A stretch of 64,000 nucleotides of DNA from Thermococcus sp. LS1 (GTDB taxonomy: Archaea > Methanobacteriota_B > Thermococci > Thermococcales > Thermococcaceae), in contig NZ_SNUJ01000001.1 in the NCBI RefSeq assembly GCF_012027395.1, forward strand, positions 124,001 through 188,000, in the 5' to 3' direction. Of this stretch, positions 35,861 through 45,598 are shown piece after piece (positions within the stretch are counted from its first letter, which is position 1; each line of letters opens with the position of its first letter). Position numbers and translations under genes: made by a program. The notes beneath the pieces are model-generated. The model was not told the origin of the DNA. It ran no database searches and saw only the letters and a list, made by a program, of their open reading frames with translations.

Positions 35861-37183
35861 TCACCTCAGTTTATCGAACAGCAGATTAAGAGCTATCTTG
35901 ATCCCCTCCAGGATGTTTGTGCCCTTCTTCATGGAGTACTCCGTATAGACTGCTTTAATGGGAACTTCCACAATCCTGCAGCCGTTCCTCGAGGCCTCTA
36001 TGATTATCTCGCTTGAAACTGCATAGCGGTCGCAGGTTATCGTTATTTTTGACGCACACTCACGACTAAAGCACCTCAGTCCGCTCTGGCTGTCGCTGAC
36101 GTACTTCCGCGCGAAGACCGCGGTTATGGCATCAAGGACGAAGTTGCCAAAGCGCTTGACGAAGGGCATCTCGCTCGTGTCGCCCTTGAGCCTCGAGCCA
36201 ACTGCAAAGTCGGCTTTGCCCTCGGCGACTGGCTTCATAACGCGAAGGGCATCACTCACTAGGTGTTGACCATCGGCATCAAAGGTGAGTATAAGTCTCG
36301 CATTCTTCCTGAGGGCATAGGCAATGCCCGTCCCAAGAGCCCCACCGAGGCCTCGGTTGACAAGGTGGGTAAGGACGTGAACGCCTCTGGAGCGTGCTAC
36401 CTCGGCTGTTTTGTCCCTGCTGCCATCGTTGACGACGATTATCTCTTCAGCCCGGAAGTAGCGCAGGAGATCGTTAAGAACTGTCCCAATGGTTCTCTCC
36501 TCGTTGTAGGCAGGAACGACCACGTATGTACTCAATAGGTTCTCCAACAGCGGAAGGAGGCCTTTAATCGTTTTAATCTCGAAGTTCGGCTTCGCCTCAA
36601 CGCTGAAACTCATCCTCCCGGCGGTGTGGTCAGTGATCATGACGCTCAGCGCACCTAGCTCTCGGGCGGGAATTATATCGTAGCCGTGATCTCCAACGAC
36701 GAGAACCTTGCTCGGCTCGACCCCAAAGGCGGTAATTATCCTTTCAAGCTGACCAGCGTTCGGCTTGACTTCTCCGGCTGGAACATCGTCCCGGGTGGAT
36801 ATCAACGAGAAGTAGTCCTTAATGCCGTTCATCTCAAGGGCCCTCATCGTTGCCTCACGGGAACTCCTCGTCATTATCGCCATTGGAATGCCCCTTGCCT
36901 TTAGGAACTCCAGAACGTCGAGAACGCCATCGAAGAGAAAGCTCTCCTCTATTCGTTCCACTTCGAGCTCGACCATTATCGAGTATAGCTCCTCAAAGCT
37001 TCTCCCCGTTTCCTTCGCTATCCGATGGAGATTCTCGTACATTGGAGTGAGGTCACCAATGATATCCTCGGGAATTCCCATCTCCAGCAACCTTGATTTA
37101 AGCTCCTCCTTGACTTGGGCAAAGGGCTTTGGTGCCCCAATGAGGGTTCCGTCGAGGTCAAAGACGACGAGCCTTATATCCAT
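35861..37183 (-). CDS. Fusion of HAD phosphatase and family 2 glycosyltransferase
   Basis: A 440-residue two-domain protein. Residues 1-210 form a HAD hydrolase: FDLDGTL (nucleophile Asp), MTRSS, a Lys in EVKPN and the acidic motif VVGDHGYD. From about residue 225 a GT2 domain of the dolichyl-phosphate mannose synthase type follows: YVVVPAYNEERTIG, VVNDGSRDKT, FDADGQH (DxD) and a C-terminal QSGLRCF. It likely moves a sugar from a nucleotide donor to polyprenyl phosphate. The ATG at 37183 has GGTGAA 5 nt upstream. It diverges from a GlcNAc-1-phosphate transferase gene. Confidence 0.9.
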   Translation of the reverse strand: MDIRLVVFDLDGTLIGAPKPFAQVKEELKSRLLEMGIPEDIIGDLTPMYENLHRIAKETGRSFEELYSIMVELEVERIEESFLFDGVLDVLEFLKARGIPMAIMTRSSREATMRALEMNGIKDYFSLISTRDDVPAGEVKPNAGQLERIITAFGVEPSKVLVVGDHGYDIIPARELGALSVMITDHTAGRMSFSVEAKPNFEIKTIKGLLPLLENLLSTYVVVPAYNEERTIGTVLNDLLRYFRAEEIIVVNDGSRDKTAEVARSRGVHVLTHLVNRGLGGALGTGIAYALRKNARLILTFDADGQHLVSDALRVMKPVAEGKADFAVGSRLKGDTSEMPFVKRFGNFVLDAITAVFARKYVSDSQSGLRCFSRECASKITITCDRYAVSSEIIIEASRNGCRIVEVPIKAVYTEYSMKKGTNILEGIKIALNLLFDKLR

Positions 37184-37238
37184 GGCTTTCACCGAAGGGT
37201 TTATTTTTGGGCCGTTGTAACACCGGTGGGTGTCTAAT

Positions 37239-38147
37239 ATGATAGCCGTTGCTCCGCTTATAGGTTTAACCCTGACACTCATCATGACGCCATACATCGC
37301 AGAAAGGATGAGAAGAGCCGGCATTGTCGGGAGGGACATTCACAAGCTTGACCAGCCGGAAGTACCGGAGATGGGTGGAATCGCCCTTATCCTGGCCCTG
37401 CCAGTCGCACTCTCGCCGTTTCTGACTGATGAGATTGCCCGGGTGACAATGGTGTTTCTCCTCTTTGGAATCCTCGGCGTTGTTGATGATCTAACCAACC
37501 TGAGGCAGCTTCACAAGGTTATCCTCTCACTTTTCGTGTCAATCCCAGTTGCTGTCATAGGGGTTTCATCCCATATCGACATCTTCGGCTTTGACCTGAA
37601 CCTCGGGATACTATATCCCATCTTTGCCGTGCTCTTTGTAACGGGTTCAGCTAACTTGGTGAATATGCTTGCTGGATTCAATGGACTCGAGATTGGCACC
37701 TCCGCCATAGCACTTCTCTTCCTGGCACTGATAACAGACGGAAGTGCTCAACTGCTTGCGCTTACCGGTCTCGGTGTGGCTCTAGGCTTCCTGTGGTGGA
37801 ACAAGTATCCAGCGAAAGTCTTTCCCGGCGACACTGGAACGCTCAGCATGGGGGCACTTATAGGATTAATAGGAATTATTGGAAAAGCCGAGGTTTATAC
37901 CGCAATACTCCTAATCCCACACTTTTTAGACTTCATCATAAAGGCAACGAGCGTTCGCTTTGGGGTGAGAAGACACGGAAAAACTAAAGTCCTTCCGGAC
38001 GGGACACTCCAAGCACCACCTTATCCGAGCTTTTTGGGGGCGATAATGAGAAAAACAAGAGTGAACGAGCCAAAGCTTGTCGCGATAGTCTGGCTGATAG
38101 AGGCTACTCTTGGTCTTCTCGTCTTAGTTCTTCATCAATTACTTTGA
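37239..38147 (+). CDS. Polyprenyl-phosphate GlcNAc-1-phosphate transferase (GPT/MraY family)
   Basis: A 302-residue membrane enzyme with about ten helices. It transfers a HexNAc-1-phosphate from UDP to dolichyl phosphate, the first step of N-glycan lipid assembly. Family motifs are HKLDQPEVPEMGGIAL, the metal Asp pair in GILGVVDDLTNLRQ, NLVNMLAGFNGLE and FPGDTGTLSMGA. The start is the ATG at 37239 with GGTGGGTG upstream. The neighbour on the other side is a GT2 enzyme of the same pathway type. Its 3-prime end overlaps cas6 by 44 nt. Confidence 0.9.
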   Translation: MIAVAPLIGLTLTLIMTPYIAERMRRAGIVGRDIHKLDQPEVPEMGGIALILALPVALSPFLTDEIARVTMVFLLFGILGVVDDLTNLRQLHKVILSLFVSIPVAVIGVSSHIDIFGFDLNLGILYPIFAVLFVTGSANLVNMLAGFNGLEIGTSAIALLFLALITDGSAQLLALTGLGVALGFLWWNKYPAKVFPGDTGTLSMGALIGLIGIIGKAEVYTAILLIPHFLDFIIKATSVRFGVRRHGKTKVLPDGTLQAPPYPSFLGAIMRKTRVNEPKLVAIVWLIEATLGLLVLVLHQLL

Positions 38148-38853
38148 CCATGCCAAAGCCATACCTGGTTTTTTCTCCAAAGCCGTTCTCATAGCCAAAG
38201 CGAGCTATCTCGAGGGAGCCGCGGTAGCGGAATATCATCAGAGAGCCACGATAGTATGTGTCCTTCACGAGTATCCGGACGGGCTTAAACTTGATAACGT
38301 CTATGTTGAAATCCCTATCTTCAGGCATGGAACCCATGATCGCAGAATAGCGCATCAGCATGACCTTGCGGAGCTTATCGAAGAATGCCTCCTCGTTCGG
38401 GTAGAGATCCCATATCTTCATCCTGTTGCTGCTGAGCTTGACTGTTCTTACCATGATAGGACTAAGGGTCGAGAAGAGGGCACTATCCTTTATCTTGGGC
38501 TCCTTTAAAATCTTTATATCCTCGGCTATGAAGGCAGCCTCCCCTATCTGAAGGATGGGACTATCGATAAAGCCCTCAACAACGGCCTTTATGAGCTCGC
38601 TGGAGGAGGAAGAGACATAGAGGGAAACATCATCGGAGAGAACTCTTATGCCCCGGTCAGGGATGAGCTCGCGCTTCCTCACCATTATGCGGGAGAATGT
38701 GAAGTAATCAACGTGGCTTACTTCAGCCTCACGGGCAATCTCGGGAGAAACAATCGCCATCTTCTCTATGAGTTGGGCATAGACATCGTAGTTGTAGTTG
38801 AAGGGAAGAATTGTGCCCTCCTTTGTGGGTCTAAACTTTATCTCAACCCTCAT
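38104..38853 (-). CDS. cas6: CRISPR pre-crRNA endoribonuclease Cas6
   Basis: A 249-residue Cas6. It cuts CRISPR precursor RNA within the repeats. The two ferredoxin-like folds are recognisable: start MRVEIKFRPTKEGTILPFNYNY, His47 in VSHVDYFTFSRI aligned with the catalytic region of P. furiosus Cas6, TLSPIMVRTV, and the C-terminal glycine-rich loop NGFGEKTRYGFGMVKV. No other cas gene and no repeat array lie within the window, so it must serve arrays elsewhere. It overlaps the convergent transferase gene by 44 nt. Confidence 0.9.
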   Translation of the reverse strand: MRVEIKFRPTKEGTILPFNYNYDVYAQLIEKMAIVSPEIAREAEVSHVDYFTFSRIMVRKRELIPDRGIRVLSDDVSLYVSSSSSELIKAVVEGFIDSPILQIGEAAFIAEDIKILKEPKIKDSALFSTLSPIMVRTVKLSSNRMKIWDLYPNEEAFFDKLRKVMLMRYSAIMGSMPEDRDFNIDVIKFKPVRILVKDTYYRGSLMIFRYRGSLEIARFGYENGFGEKTRYGFGMVKVIDEELRREDQE

Positions 38854-38979
38854 TACATCACCCCTTGCTACAGCACCTTTTTATAATTGGCACCCATAGT
38901 TAATAAAAATTTCGCAAAGAAACCATCTGCCCATTACTTCAAAGTCAAGTTAAGAAGAATCCGCACATCTGTCACCAAA

Positions 38980-39015
38980 GATATATAAGGAAATCCAAAT
39001 CATAACTTATAAGGA
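38980..39015 (+). promoter_or_regulatory. Two TATA-like boxes upstream of PAN
   Basis: GATATATAAGGAAATCC (38980-38996) and ACTTATAAGGAAGG (about 39006-39019) each resemble a BRE/TATA element followed by AAGGAA. They are about 25 nt apart and 60-90 nt before the PAN start codon, so two transcription starts are possible. Confidence 0.45.
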
Positions 39016-39071
39016 AGGATAGAGTTAAAAAGGCCCTTCTACACAAGTTGACCCGTGAGAGGTGAAAGATC

Positions 39072-40268
39072 ATGAGCGTTGAAGATGTTGGGATAAAGCC
39101 CTCCGACGAGTACGATGATTACATCATGTACCTTAAGAGGAGGATTAGGCAGCTTGAGCTCCAGGTGAGAACCCTCGAGGCAGATAAGGAGAGGCTCGAG
39201 AGAGAGCTCTCACGCTTAAGGATGGAGATGTCAAGACTCAGGCAACCACCGGCTTTCGCTGGAACGCTGATAGAGCTTCTCGACGAGGACAGGGCAATAG
39301 TCCAGAACTACAACGGCCCGCGCTTCGTCGTCAGGATAGCCCCCTGGATCGAAAGGGAGAACCTGAAGCCCGGCGCGAGGGTTGCCCTCGACCAGAGGAC
39401 GATGGCCATCGTCGAGCTCCTTCCGAGCGAGAAGGATCCAAGTGTCCTTGGCTTCGAGGTCATCGAGAGGCCAACGGTGAGCTACAAGGACATAGGCGGT
39501 CTGGACAAACAGCTCCAGGAGCTGAGGGAGGCTGTGGAACTCCCTCTCAAACACCCGGAGCTCTTCGAGAAGGTCGGCATAGAGCCTCCCAAGGGCGTTC
39601 TTCTCTATGGTCCGCCCGGTTGTGGAAAGACCCTCATGGCAAAGGCCCTGGCACACGAGGTTAACGCAACATTCATCCGCGTCGTTGGAAGCGAGCTCGT
39701 GAGGAAGTTCATCGGCGAGGGCGCTCGTTTAGTCCACGAACTCTTCGAGCTGGCAAAGGAGAAGGCACCGGCCATCATATTCATCGATGAGATTGACGCC
39801 ATCGGGGCGAAGAGAATGGACGAGACAACCGGTGGGGAGAGGGAGGTCAACAGAACCCTCATGCAGCTTCTCGCGGAGATGGACGGCTTCGACCCAAGTG
39901 GCAATGTCAAGATCATCGCCGCCACCAACAGGCCGGACATCCTCGATCCAGCACTCCTCAGACCCGGAAGGTTCGACAGGCTCATAGAAGTTCCACTTCC
40001 CGACTTCAAGGGCAGGCTCGAGATACTCAAGGTCCACACTAAGAGGATGAACCTCAAGGGCGTTGACCTGAGAATAATAGCAGAGATGACCGAGGGAGCG
40101 AGCGGTGCAGACCTAAAGGCCATAGTCACTGAAGCGGGAATGTTCGCTATAAGAAACAGGCGCGAGTACGTTACTCAAGAGGACTTCCTCAAAGCCATTG
40201 AGAAAGTTTTTGGCTCGGAGCAGAGGCTCGCCCAGCAGATAGCCATGCATGAGGTCATGTACGGCTGA
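39072..40268 (+). CDS. pan: Proteasome-activating nucleotidase
   Basis: A 398-residue AAA ATPase that unfolds proteins for the 20S proteasome. The N-terminal coiled coil (about residues 18-58) is followed by an OB domain. The AAA module has Walker [19 protein letters not shown], Walker [18 protein letters not shown], and a second region of homology [18 protein letters not shown]. The C-terminus ends MYG, a hydrophobic-Tyr-X motif used to dock on the proteasome alpha ring. GAGAGGTGAAAG precedes the ATG. Confidence 0.97.
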   Translation: MSVEDVGIKPSDEYDDYIMYLKRRIRQLELQVRTLEADKERLERELSRLRMEMSRLRQPPAFAGTLIELLDEDRAIVQNYNGPRFVVRIAPWIERENLKPGARVALDQRTMAIVELLPSEKDPSVLGFEVIERPTVSYKDIGGLDKQLQELREAVELPLKHPELFEKVGIEPPKGVLLYGPPGCGKTLMAKALAHEVNATFIRVVGSELVRKFIGEGARLVHELFELAKEKAPAIIFIDEIDAIGAKRMDETTGGEREVNRTLMQLLAEMDGFDPSGNVKIIAATNRPDILDPALLRPGRFDRLIEVPLPDFKGRLEILKVHTKRMNLKGVDLRIIAEMTEGASGADLKAIVTEAGMFAIRNRREYVTQEDFLKAIEKVFGSEQRLAQQIAMHEVMYG

Positions 40269-41382
40269 GGCTTTCCTTTTCTTCCAGCTTTTCTTCAACT
40301 TTGATTATCGCCCAGGCGAGGAGATACATCATAGGGATTGAGAAGAAAGCCATCTTGTAGCCAAAGCCATCTATCAGAAGGCCAAGGAAGTAAGGACCTA
40401 CCGTTGCCCCGAAGAATCCGACCATATTAACGAAGCCCATGACTGAGCCGAGGTTTTCACCACTGGCCTTCTCCGAAGTATAGGCGGTGACTATAGCTCC
40501 CACGGAGTAGAAGGTGAGACCAAGAGGTATGATGACCCAGGGCGATGCCGTAACTGTCAAAACAAAGGTCAGCAAGGCGTTGAGCCCAAATACAACCGCG
40601 ATGCTCCGCCTCCCGATTCTATCGTAGAGCCCTCCCCCAAAGAGAGAACCCGCTATGCCGATGACGGAGAGGAGCGAGAAAAGCAGGGAAGCCATCTCAA
40701 TGGAGACGCCGGAGTTTACGAGGAACGAAACGAGGAATGTGAGAAGGCCGAAAAAGGCAGCCAGAACTATGAAGTTGGCAGCACTCAGGAGAAAAACGTT
40801 CTTGGGGATTGAAAAGCTCACCCTGCTTGGCTTTGAAACTTCTCCCCTCACGGCAAAGGCCAGCGCAAGGCCAACGAGGAGGCTCATAACAGAGAGAACC
40901 AGGAAAGCATAGCGCCACTCAAGGTTGAGAGCTATGGGCATGACTATAAGGGGTGCTATTCCGCTTCCAACCGGCGGACCTACCATGAAAACACCCAGGG
41001 CAGATCCCTTTCTCTCGCGGTAGACCTCGCTTATCAGAGCAGTTGCCGGGGCATAGTAGAGGCCAGAAAATAGGCCGTAGAGGGCCCTAACTGCAAGAAG
41101 CTCCCAGTACTCCCGTGCAAAGATTATCAGAGCGGATGAAAGTGAGTAACCTATTATGCTGAGCACGAGGAGTCTTTTCCGCCCGATTCTATCGCCGAAA
41201 TAGCCTGCAGGAACCTGGATGAGAGCGTAAGGAAGAAGTAGGGAGGTCATCAGAAGGCCAGCCTCAGCATTGTTTATTCCGAGTTCGGCCTTTATCATCG
41301 GAATCAGGGGTGGAATCGCCATCCTGTGAGCATAGTTGAAAATCCAGCCAAGGGATATAAGGAGTAAAAGCCTGCGGCGCAT
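40255..41382 (-). CDS. MFS transporter
   Basis: A 375-residue major facilitator with about 12 helices. MFS motif A appears as [13 protein letters not shown] after helix 2 and a second copy [14 protein letters not shown] after helix 8. The start [13 protein letters not shown] fits sugar/organic acid or drug permeases; the substrate is unknown. It overlaps the 3-prime end of PAN by 14 nt on the other strand. Single-gene. Confidence 0.85.
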   Translation of the reverse strand: MRRRLLLLISLGWIFNYAHRMAIPPLIPMIKAELGINNAEAGLLMTSLLLPYALIQVPAGYFGDRIGRKRLLVLSIIGYSLSSALIIFAREYWELLAVRALYGLFSGLYYAPATALISEVYRERKGSALGVFMVGPPVGSGIAPLIVMPIALNLEWRYAFLVLSVMSLLVGLALAFAVRGEVSKPSRVSFSIPKNVFLLSAANFIVLAAFFGLLTFLVSFLVNSGVSIEMASLLFSLLSVIGIAGSLFGGGLYDRIGRRSIAVVFGLNALLTFVLTVTASPWVIIPLGLTFYSVGAIVTAYTSEKASGENLGSVMGFVNMVGFFGATVGPYFLGLLIDGFGYKMAFFSIPMMYLLAWAIIKVEEKLEEKESLSRT

Positions 41383-41466
41383 GTTTTCGATAAAAAGTTA
41401 AGCGCTTAAAAAAATTGTCTGTCCAAAGGCTTAAGAACAATTATAGATAGTAATTTATGGGCAGCT

Positions 41467-42018
41467 ATGACAAAGAAAGAGTTATTCCTAGCTATTGGGA
41501 TCATTGCAGTAGTCATGATTGGGATGCTGTATCTGACAGCTCCAAGGGAACTGACCGTCAAAGGAGATCTAAGTGGGCCTGTAGAGTTTGGCAACTGGAC
41601 AACCAGATTGCTCTATTACAAGGAGGCGGATCTAGCCCACGTCAGCACTCTAGCAGAGATGAACGGGCATATCCTGATCTCGATCTCCCATTCGGGAGAT
41701 ACCGTGGTAACTTACATTAAAGTAACCATCAAAAGTCCCGGAGATGGAACGGTGTATTTCCTCTTCCCAGAGGGTGGTCCGTGGAAAAATATTAGGATAG
41801 AAAAGCAGTTCGAAGACTATCTCACAATCAACGTGGTGGAACTCAGCGACCTAGGCATTCTAGGAAAAGGAACAATTACACTTGAATATTCAATCGCACC
41901 AATTTGTGACTTCACCCATCCAGTTGAAGTTAGCGTAGAAATTCATCTAAGAAATGGGCTACAGAGATATTCAGGAAAGGTACATTTCGTCTACGACTTC
42001 TGCTCCCGGACCAACTAA
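41467..42018 (+). CDS. Hypothetical secreted or membrane-anchored protein
   Basis: A 183-residue protein with one N-terminal hydrophobic helix (LFLAIGIIAVVMIGMLYL) and a beta-rich extracellular part: HILISISHSGDTVVTYIKVTI, GTVYFLFPEGG and VEVSVEIHLRNGLQRYSGKVH. Two Cys near the C-terminus (APICDF, FVYDFCSRT) could form a disulfide. No ribosome site is seen, so it may be leaderless. Its codon use is more AT-rich than the flanking genes. No family recognised. Confidence 0.7.
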   Translation: MTKKELFLAIGIIAVVMIGMLYLTAPRELTVKGDLSGPVEFGNWTTRLLYYKEADLAHVSTLAEMNGHILISISHSGDTVVTYIKVTIKSPGDGTVYFLFPEGGPWKNIRIEKQFEDYLTINVVELSDLGILGKGTITLEYSIAPICDFTHPVEVSVEIHLRNGLQRYSGKVHFVYDFCSRTN

Positions 42019-42060
42019 CGTTTATAAATCTCCAACCCAAAGCGAGTTCAGGGAGAGAAT

Positions 42061-42993
42061 ATGGTAAGCAAGTTACTTGCATTGGAGGCCTACCCAAACC
42101 TGCGAGACCTGGACTTCCGCATACTCAGAGGGGTAGAGCTCAATATGCGTCACCACAAGTGGGTCCCTCTGGAGGACATAGCGCGCTTCGCGAGGGTTGA
42201 CATTGAAACAGCCTCGTTCCGCCTCGGAAAGCTCGACAACTGGGGACTGGTGAGAAGAAGGAGTGACATAGGCTACATCGGCTACCAGCTGACGATACAC
42301 GGCTACGACACCCTAGCGATAAGAGCACTCTCCAAGAAAGGCATTATAGATGCCATAAGCACGACGCAGATAGGCGTTGGAAAGGATGCTGACGTTTACG
42401 TTGGCATAACCCCGAGCGGTGAGAAGGTCGCCGTTAAGTTCAACCGCATAGGCGGGAGAACGAGCTCCAGGAAAGCTAGCTATCACGGGATAGTTTTCCG
42501 AGACAAGCACCATACGAGCTGGCTCTACGTTTCGAGGCTGATAGCCAAGAAGGAGTACGAGGCTTTAGCGCTACTCAGCCCTATAGCCAGAGTTCCTAGG
42601 CCAATAGCCTGGAACAGACACGCGGTAGTGATGGAGTTCGTTGAAGGGACCGAACTGGCGGAGCTCCGCGATACTGATCTGACCAAGGAGGAAGCGGCCC
42701 AGGTACTCGACCGCGTTCTGGAGGAGTACCTCAAGATAGTGCGCTTCGGCATAGTGCACTCGGACATGAGCGAGTTCAATATAGTTTTAACGGATGATGA
42801 CATACTCATAATAGACTGGGCGCAGTACGTCACCACAGCTTACCCGGAGAGCTACGAGCTACTCAAGAGAGACTTAACAGTGCTCCTTAACGCTTTCAGG
42901 AGGAGATGGCGTGTGGAAAGGAATTTGGAGGATGTCTGGAAGGAGTTTTATGAAGCCTGGCTCGAGAGCAGAGGTGAGGGAGATGGTGATTAA
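42061..42993 (+). CDS. rio2: RIO2-type serine/threonine protein kinase
   Basis: A 310-residue atypical kinase/ATPase acting in 40S-type ribosomal subunit maturation. The N-terminal winged helix (about residues 1-85; VDIETASFRLGKLDNWGLVRR) is specific to RIO2. The kinase core has the nucleotide loop IGVGKDADVYVGI, the Lys in KVAVKFNRIG, the hinge VVMEFVEGTEL, the catalytic loop VHSDMSEFNIVL and the metal motif IIDWAQYV. GGGAGAGAA precedes the ATG and TTTATAAATC lies about 40 nt upstream. It overlaps the next gene by 11 nt. Confidence 0.95.
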   Translation: MVSKLLALEAYPNLRDLDFRILRGVELNMRHHKWVPLEDIARFARVDIETASFRLGKLDNWGLVRRRSDIGYIGYQLTIHGYDTLAIRALSKKGIIDAISTTQIGVGKDADVYVGITPSGEKVAVKFNRIGGRTSSRKASYHGIVFRDKHHTSWLYVSRLIAKKEYEALALLSPIARVPRPIAWNRHAVVMEFVEGTELAELRDTDLTKEEAAQVLDRVLEEYLKIVRFGIVHSDMSEFNIVLTDDDILIIDWAQYVTTAYPESYELLKRDLTVLLNAFRRRWRVERNLEDVWKEFYEAWLESRGEGDGD

Positions 42994-43474
42994 ATATGAG
43001 CCGCTGAACCGGCGGGAGAAAATAGTTAAGCTTTTCCGCGAAGCGATAGAGGCGGAGAACGCCAAAGACCTGGAGACCGCAAAGAGAAAGCTCGATAAGA
43101 TAATGGAGCTCGCCCGTGAGGAAGAGCCGGAGTTCTACTTTGAGGCCTGCTTCAGAATGGCAGACGTCTTTGTTCAGGAGGATAACTACCGGGGGGCCGT
43201 TAAGTGCGCCCTCAGAGGCATATACCGAGCTCCAAGTAAAGATCTTTACAGGCTTGGCATCAGGAGATTAGGGGATCTCTTGTTTATTATGAAGAAAGAA
43301 GGCAGGCTCCGTGAACTGGCCGAGAGTATGGAGGTTACACTTAGCCTCATAAAGGATGACGAAGAGTTGCACCGTTTCACTCAAGCTCTGGTCAGGCTTG
43401 CGAAGGGAGAAAATGTCAGGTCAGACTTTTCGCTGAAGGAATTCAATGAAATAATAGATGCACTTAAAGGATAG
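42983..43474 (+). CDS. TPR-like helical repeat protein
   Basis: A 163-residue all-helical protein with tetratricopeptide-like repeats: REAIEAENAKDLETAKRKLDKI, FEACFRMADVFVQEDNYRGAV and KDLYRLGIRRLGDLLFIM. Such repeats mediate protein contacts. The ATG at 42983 has GGTGAGGGAG directly upstream and lies inside the end of rio2, so the two are co-translated; a role with RIO2 is possible but unproven. It is convergent with the LipS2-like gene, overlapping by 11 nt. Confidence 0.75.
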   Translation: MVIKYEPLNRREKIVKLFREAIEAENAKDLETAKRKLDKIMELAREEEPEFYFEACFRMADVFVQEDNYRGAVKCALRGIYRAPSKDLYRLGIRRLGDLLFIMKKEGRLRELAESMEVTLSLIKDDEELHRFTQALVRLAKGENVRSDFSLKEFNEIIDALKG

Positions 43475-44417
43475 AGTCGAGGACTCTTTTTACGTACTCT
43501 TTTTCTGGCCTTACTGGGAAGTTGTAGGGCTCCTTCTTAGGCCTCTCGTTGTAGTAGGGCCTGTTGCAGCCGGGACAGCCGTGGGTGGTAAAGACTTCAG
43601 ACGGGATGATATTTACCAGCTCCTCCTTCGAAAGGCCAAAACCTGCAAGGAAGTCGTTTTCGTCGAACTCAAAATCTTCAGTCTTGGCTACGCCTTCTTT
43701 GATGAGGTAGTGAGCTACTTGAATCCTCCTGTATCTCTTGAGGCTTGGTGGCCTGGCGTTTTCGAGGCGTGTGCCTTTGATCGGCGTGAATGCGAAGAGA
43801 GAAACTTCAGCGCCCATGGAGTAAGCCCTTTCTATGGTTTCAAGCACCTCTCTGTCGGTCTCTCCAAGGCCTATGATGATGTGAACAAGGGCCCTTCCAT
43901 CACCGAAGACATCTATCACATCTCCCGTGAAGCGCCACATATCATCCCATGAGTAGAGTGAGTCCTTAATTTCTGGATAGAGCCTCTCACTTGCCACGTC
44001 AAGGCCAACACCGATGTAGTCAACGCCGAGGGCTTTAAACTCTTCCAGAGTTTCCCTATTCACTGGTGTTATAGAGACGGAAACAGGCAAACCTAAAGGC
44101 CGGAGAAGCTCGAGGAGTTCGAGAACATCGTCCACTAGCCCTGGATAATCGACCGTCTGAAGGCAAATTCTGGCAAAGTTTCCATCGGGAAGCTTCTGCA
44201 CGACCCTCTCAACCTCGAAGGCAGGCCACGTCACACGGGAAAGTCTGCTTAAATCCGCTCTGCTCCCCCTTGCCTGAGGGCAGAAAGCGCAGTTGTTCCT
44301 GCAGCGGCCATCGTAATGTGTCATGAGGTAAGCGGTGGTCGGTCTGGCGAGCATCTTGGCCTTGATCAGACCCATCGCTATAGCCGTTCCGTAGGAGACC
44401 CTTATCAGCACTTTCAT
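43464..44417 (-). CDS. Radical SAM protein, probable lipoyl synthase subunit (LipS2-like)
   Basis: A 317-residue BioB-like radical SAM enzyme with the SAM cluster motif CRNNCAFC (CX3CX2C) near residue 40 and a C-terminal auxiliary motif THGCPGCNRPYYNERP. In Thermococcus kodakarensis the two-part lipoyl synthase LipS1/LipS2 inserts sulfur into octanoyl groups. This gene shares the LipS2 neighbourhood as I recall it (MFS gene and plant-type asparaginase), so LipS2 is the best guess; general BioB-like identity is firmer. LipS1 is not in the window. Its ATG overlaps the MFS stop by 4 nt. Confidence 0.72.
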   Translation of the reverse strand: MKVLIRVSYGTAIAMGLIKAKMLARPTTAYLMTHYDGRCRNNCAFCPQARGSRADLSRLSRVTWPAFEVERVVQKLPDGNFARICLQTVDYPGLVDDVLELLELLRPLGLPVSVSITPVNRETLEEFKALGVDYIGVGLDVASERLYPEIKDSLYSWDDMWRFTGDVIDVFGDGRALVHIIIGLGETDREVLETIERAYSMGAEVSLFAFTPIKGTRLENARPPSLKRYRRIQVAHYLIKEGVAKTEDFEFDENDFLAGFGLSKEELVNIIPSEVFTTHGCPGCNRPYYNERPKKEPYNFPVRPEKEYVKRVLDSIL

Positions 44418-45598
44418 CCCCCTGTGGAGTTTTTACCGTCTTTTAAAAACCTTGGCAGCTGGGCAATGAGAAGGGACAGCGCCATTATGATGGGCAGGAG
44501 CGGAAACACAGCGGCGTAGCCCTTGAGCTGGGCGACGTATCCAAGGATTATTGGCCCAGTCAGGTAGCCAAGGTCGAAGAACATCGTATAGACACTGGAA
44601 CCAAAGGTTCTTATCCTTTTTGGCAGATTCGCCAACGCCATCATCTGTAGGGATGGAACTGCCAAACCGAAGCCGGCTCCAAGTATGGCGGCGCTGGCGT
44701 AAGCCCAAGGTGGCTCGGTGTAGATGGCCAGTAGAATATAGGCTATCAGAACACCGCTCAGGCCGACCGTTGCCACCGGCAGGGGGCCCCTCCTGTCAGC
44801 CTCCTTTCCACCGAGTACCCTCGTCAAAAGACTGGTCCCGCCCATCACGCTAGCGTAGAGGCCGAAGACGCTCGTTCCAAGGCCGAGAGACTTATAGAGG
44901 GCCGGAAGGAAAGTGCTCATCCCACCGTAGGCAACTGCCATGAAAAATAGGGCGAGCGAAGCAGCCACGAAGAATGACTTAAGCAGAGCCCTGTACTGCG
45001 GCTTTTCGTGCCTCTCATGGTGCCGGAGTTCAACCCTACCTTTGACCCTAGAGTACGCTAAGAGAACGAAGCCTATAGCCGCTATCGAAAGCAGCACTGT
45101 GAGCAGGAAAGCCGCCTGAAAGCCGAGCAAATCTGCCACGAAGCCGCCTATGGCTGGCCCCATAAGGTTGCCAAAGGAGAACATCATCCCACGCCATCCA
45201 AGGGTCTCTCCGATCCTCCCCTCTGGGGCGAGGTCTATAGCGGAGGAGAGAGAGGATGGAAAGAACAGAGCCATTCCGAAGCCATGAACTGCCCTGCCAA
45301 CGGCAAAGGCCGTCAGATTGTCAGTTAGGATCGAGACAACGTAGAGACCACCCGCAAGGGCACCAAAGAAAGAGCCAAGAGCCATCATCTGAAAACGCAG
45401 GCCCCTGTCGCCGAGGACTCCCCCCAAGGGCTTGAAGACCAACGCCACGATCGAGGCTATCGCCGCAATCATTCCGACGACGAACGGATCGGCACCGAGG
45501 GTCATAGCTAGGGGGGAGATTAAAGGATTGACTACTGCCATTCCAAGGAAGAAGAAAAACGTTGAAGCGTGGAGGAACCAGATATCCCACTTTCCCAT
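44414..45598 (-). CDS. MFS transporter in asparaginase/LipS2 operon
   Basis: A 394-residue major facilitator with about 12 helices; motif A variant GGVLGDRGLRFQM after helix 2 and GGKEADRRGPLPVA after helix 8. The substrate is unknown. It begins directly after the stop of the asparaginase gene (AGGTGTCTGA before the ATG) and overlaps the LipS2-like gene by 4 nt, so the three genes form one operon. Confidence 0.85.
   Translation of the reverse strand: MGKWDIWFLHASTFFFFLGMAVVNPLISPLAMTLGADPFVVGMIAAIASIVALVFKPLGGVLGDRGLRFQMMALGSFFGALAGGLYVVSILTDNLTAFAVGRAVHGFGMALFFPSSLSSAIDLAPEGRIGETLGWRGMMFSFGNLMGPAIGGFVADLLGFQAAFLLTVLLSIAAIGFVLLAYSRVKGRVELRHHERHEKPQYRALLKSFFVAASLALFFMAVAYGGMSTFLPALYKSLGLGTSVFGLYASVMGGTSLLTRVLGGKEADRRGPLPVATVGLSGVLIAYILLAIYTEPPWAYASAAILGAGFGLAVPSLQMMALANLPKRIRTFGSSVYTMFFDLGYLTGPIILGYVAQLKGYAAVFPLLPIIMALSLLIAQLPRFLKDGKNSTGG

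Noticed and set aside
38854-39071. CRISPR array beside cas6
   Set aside because: The spacer has no regularly spaced direct repeats.
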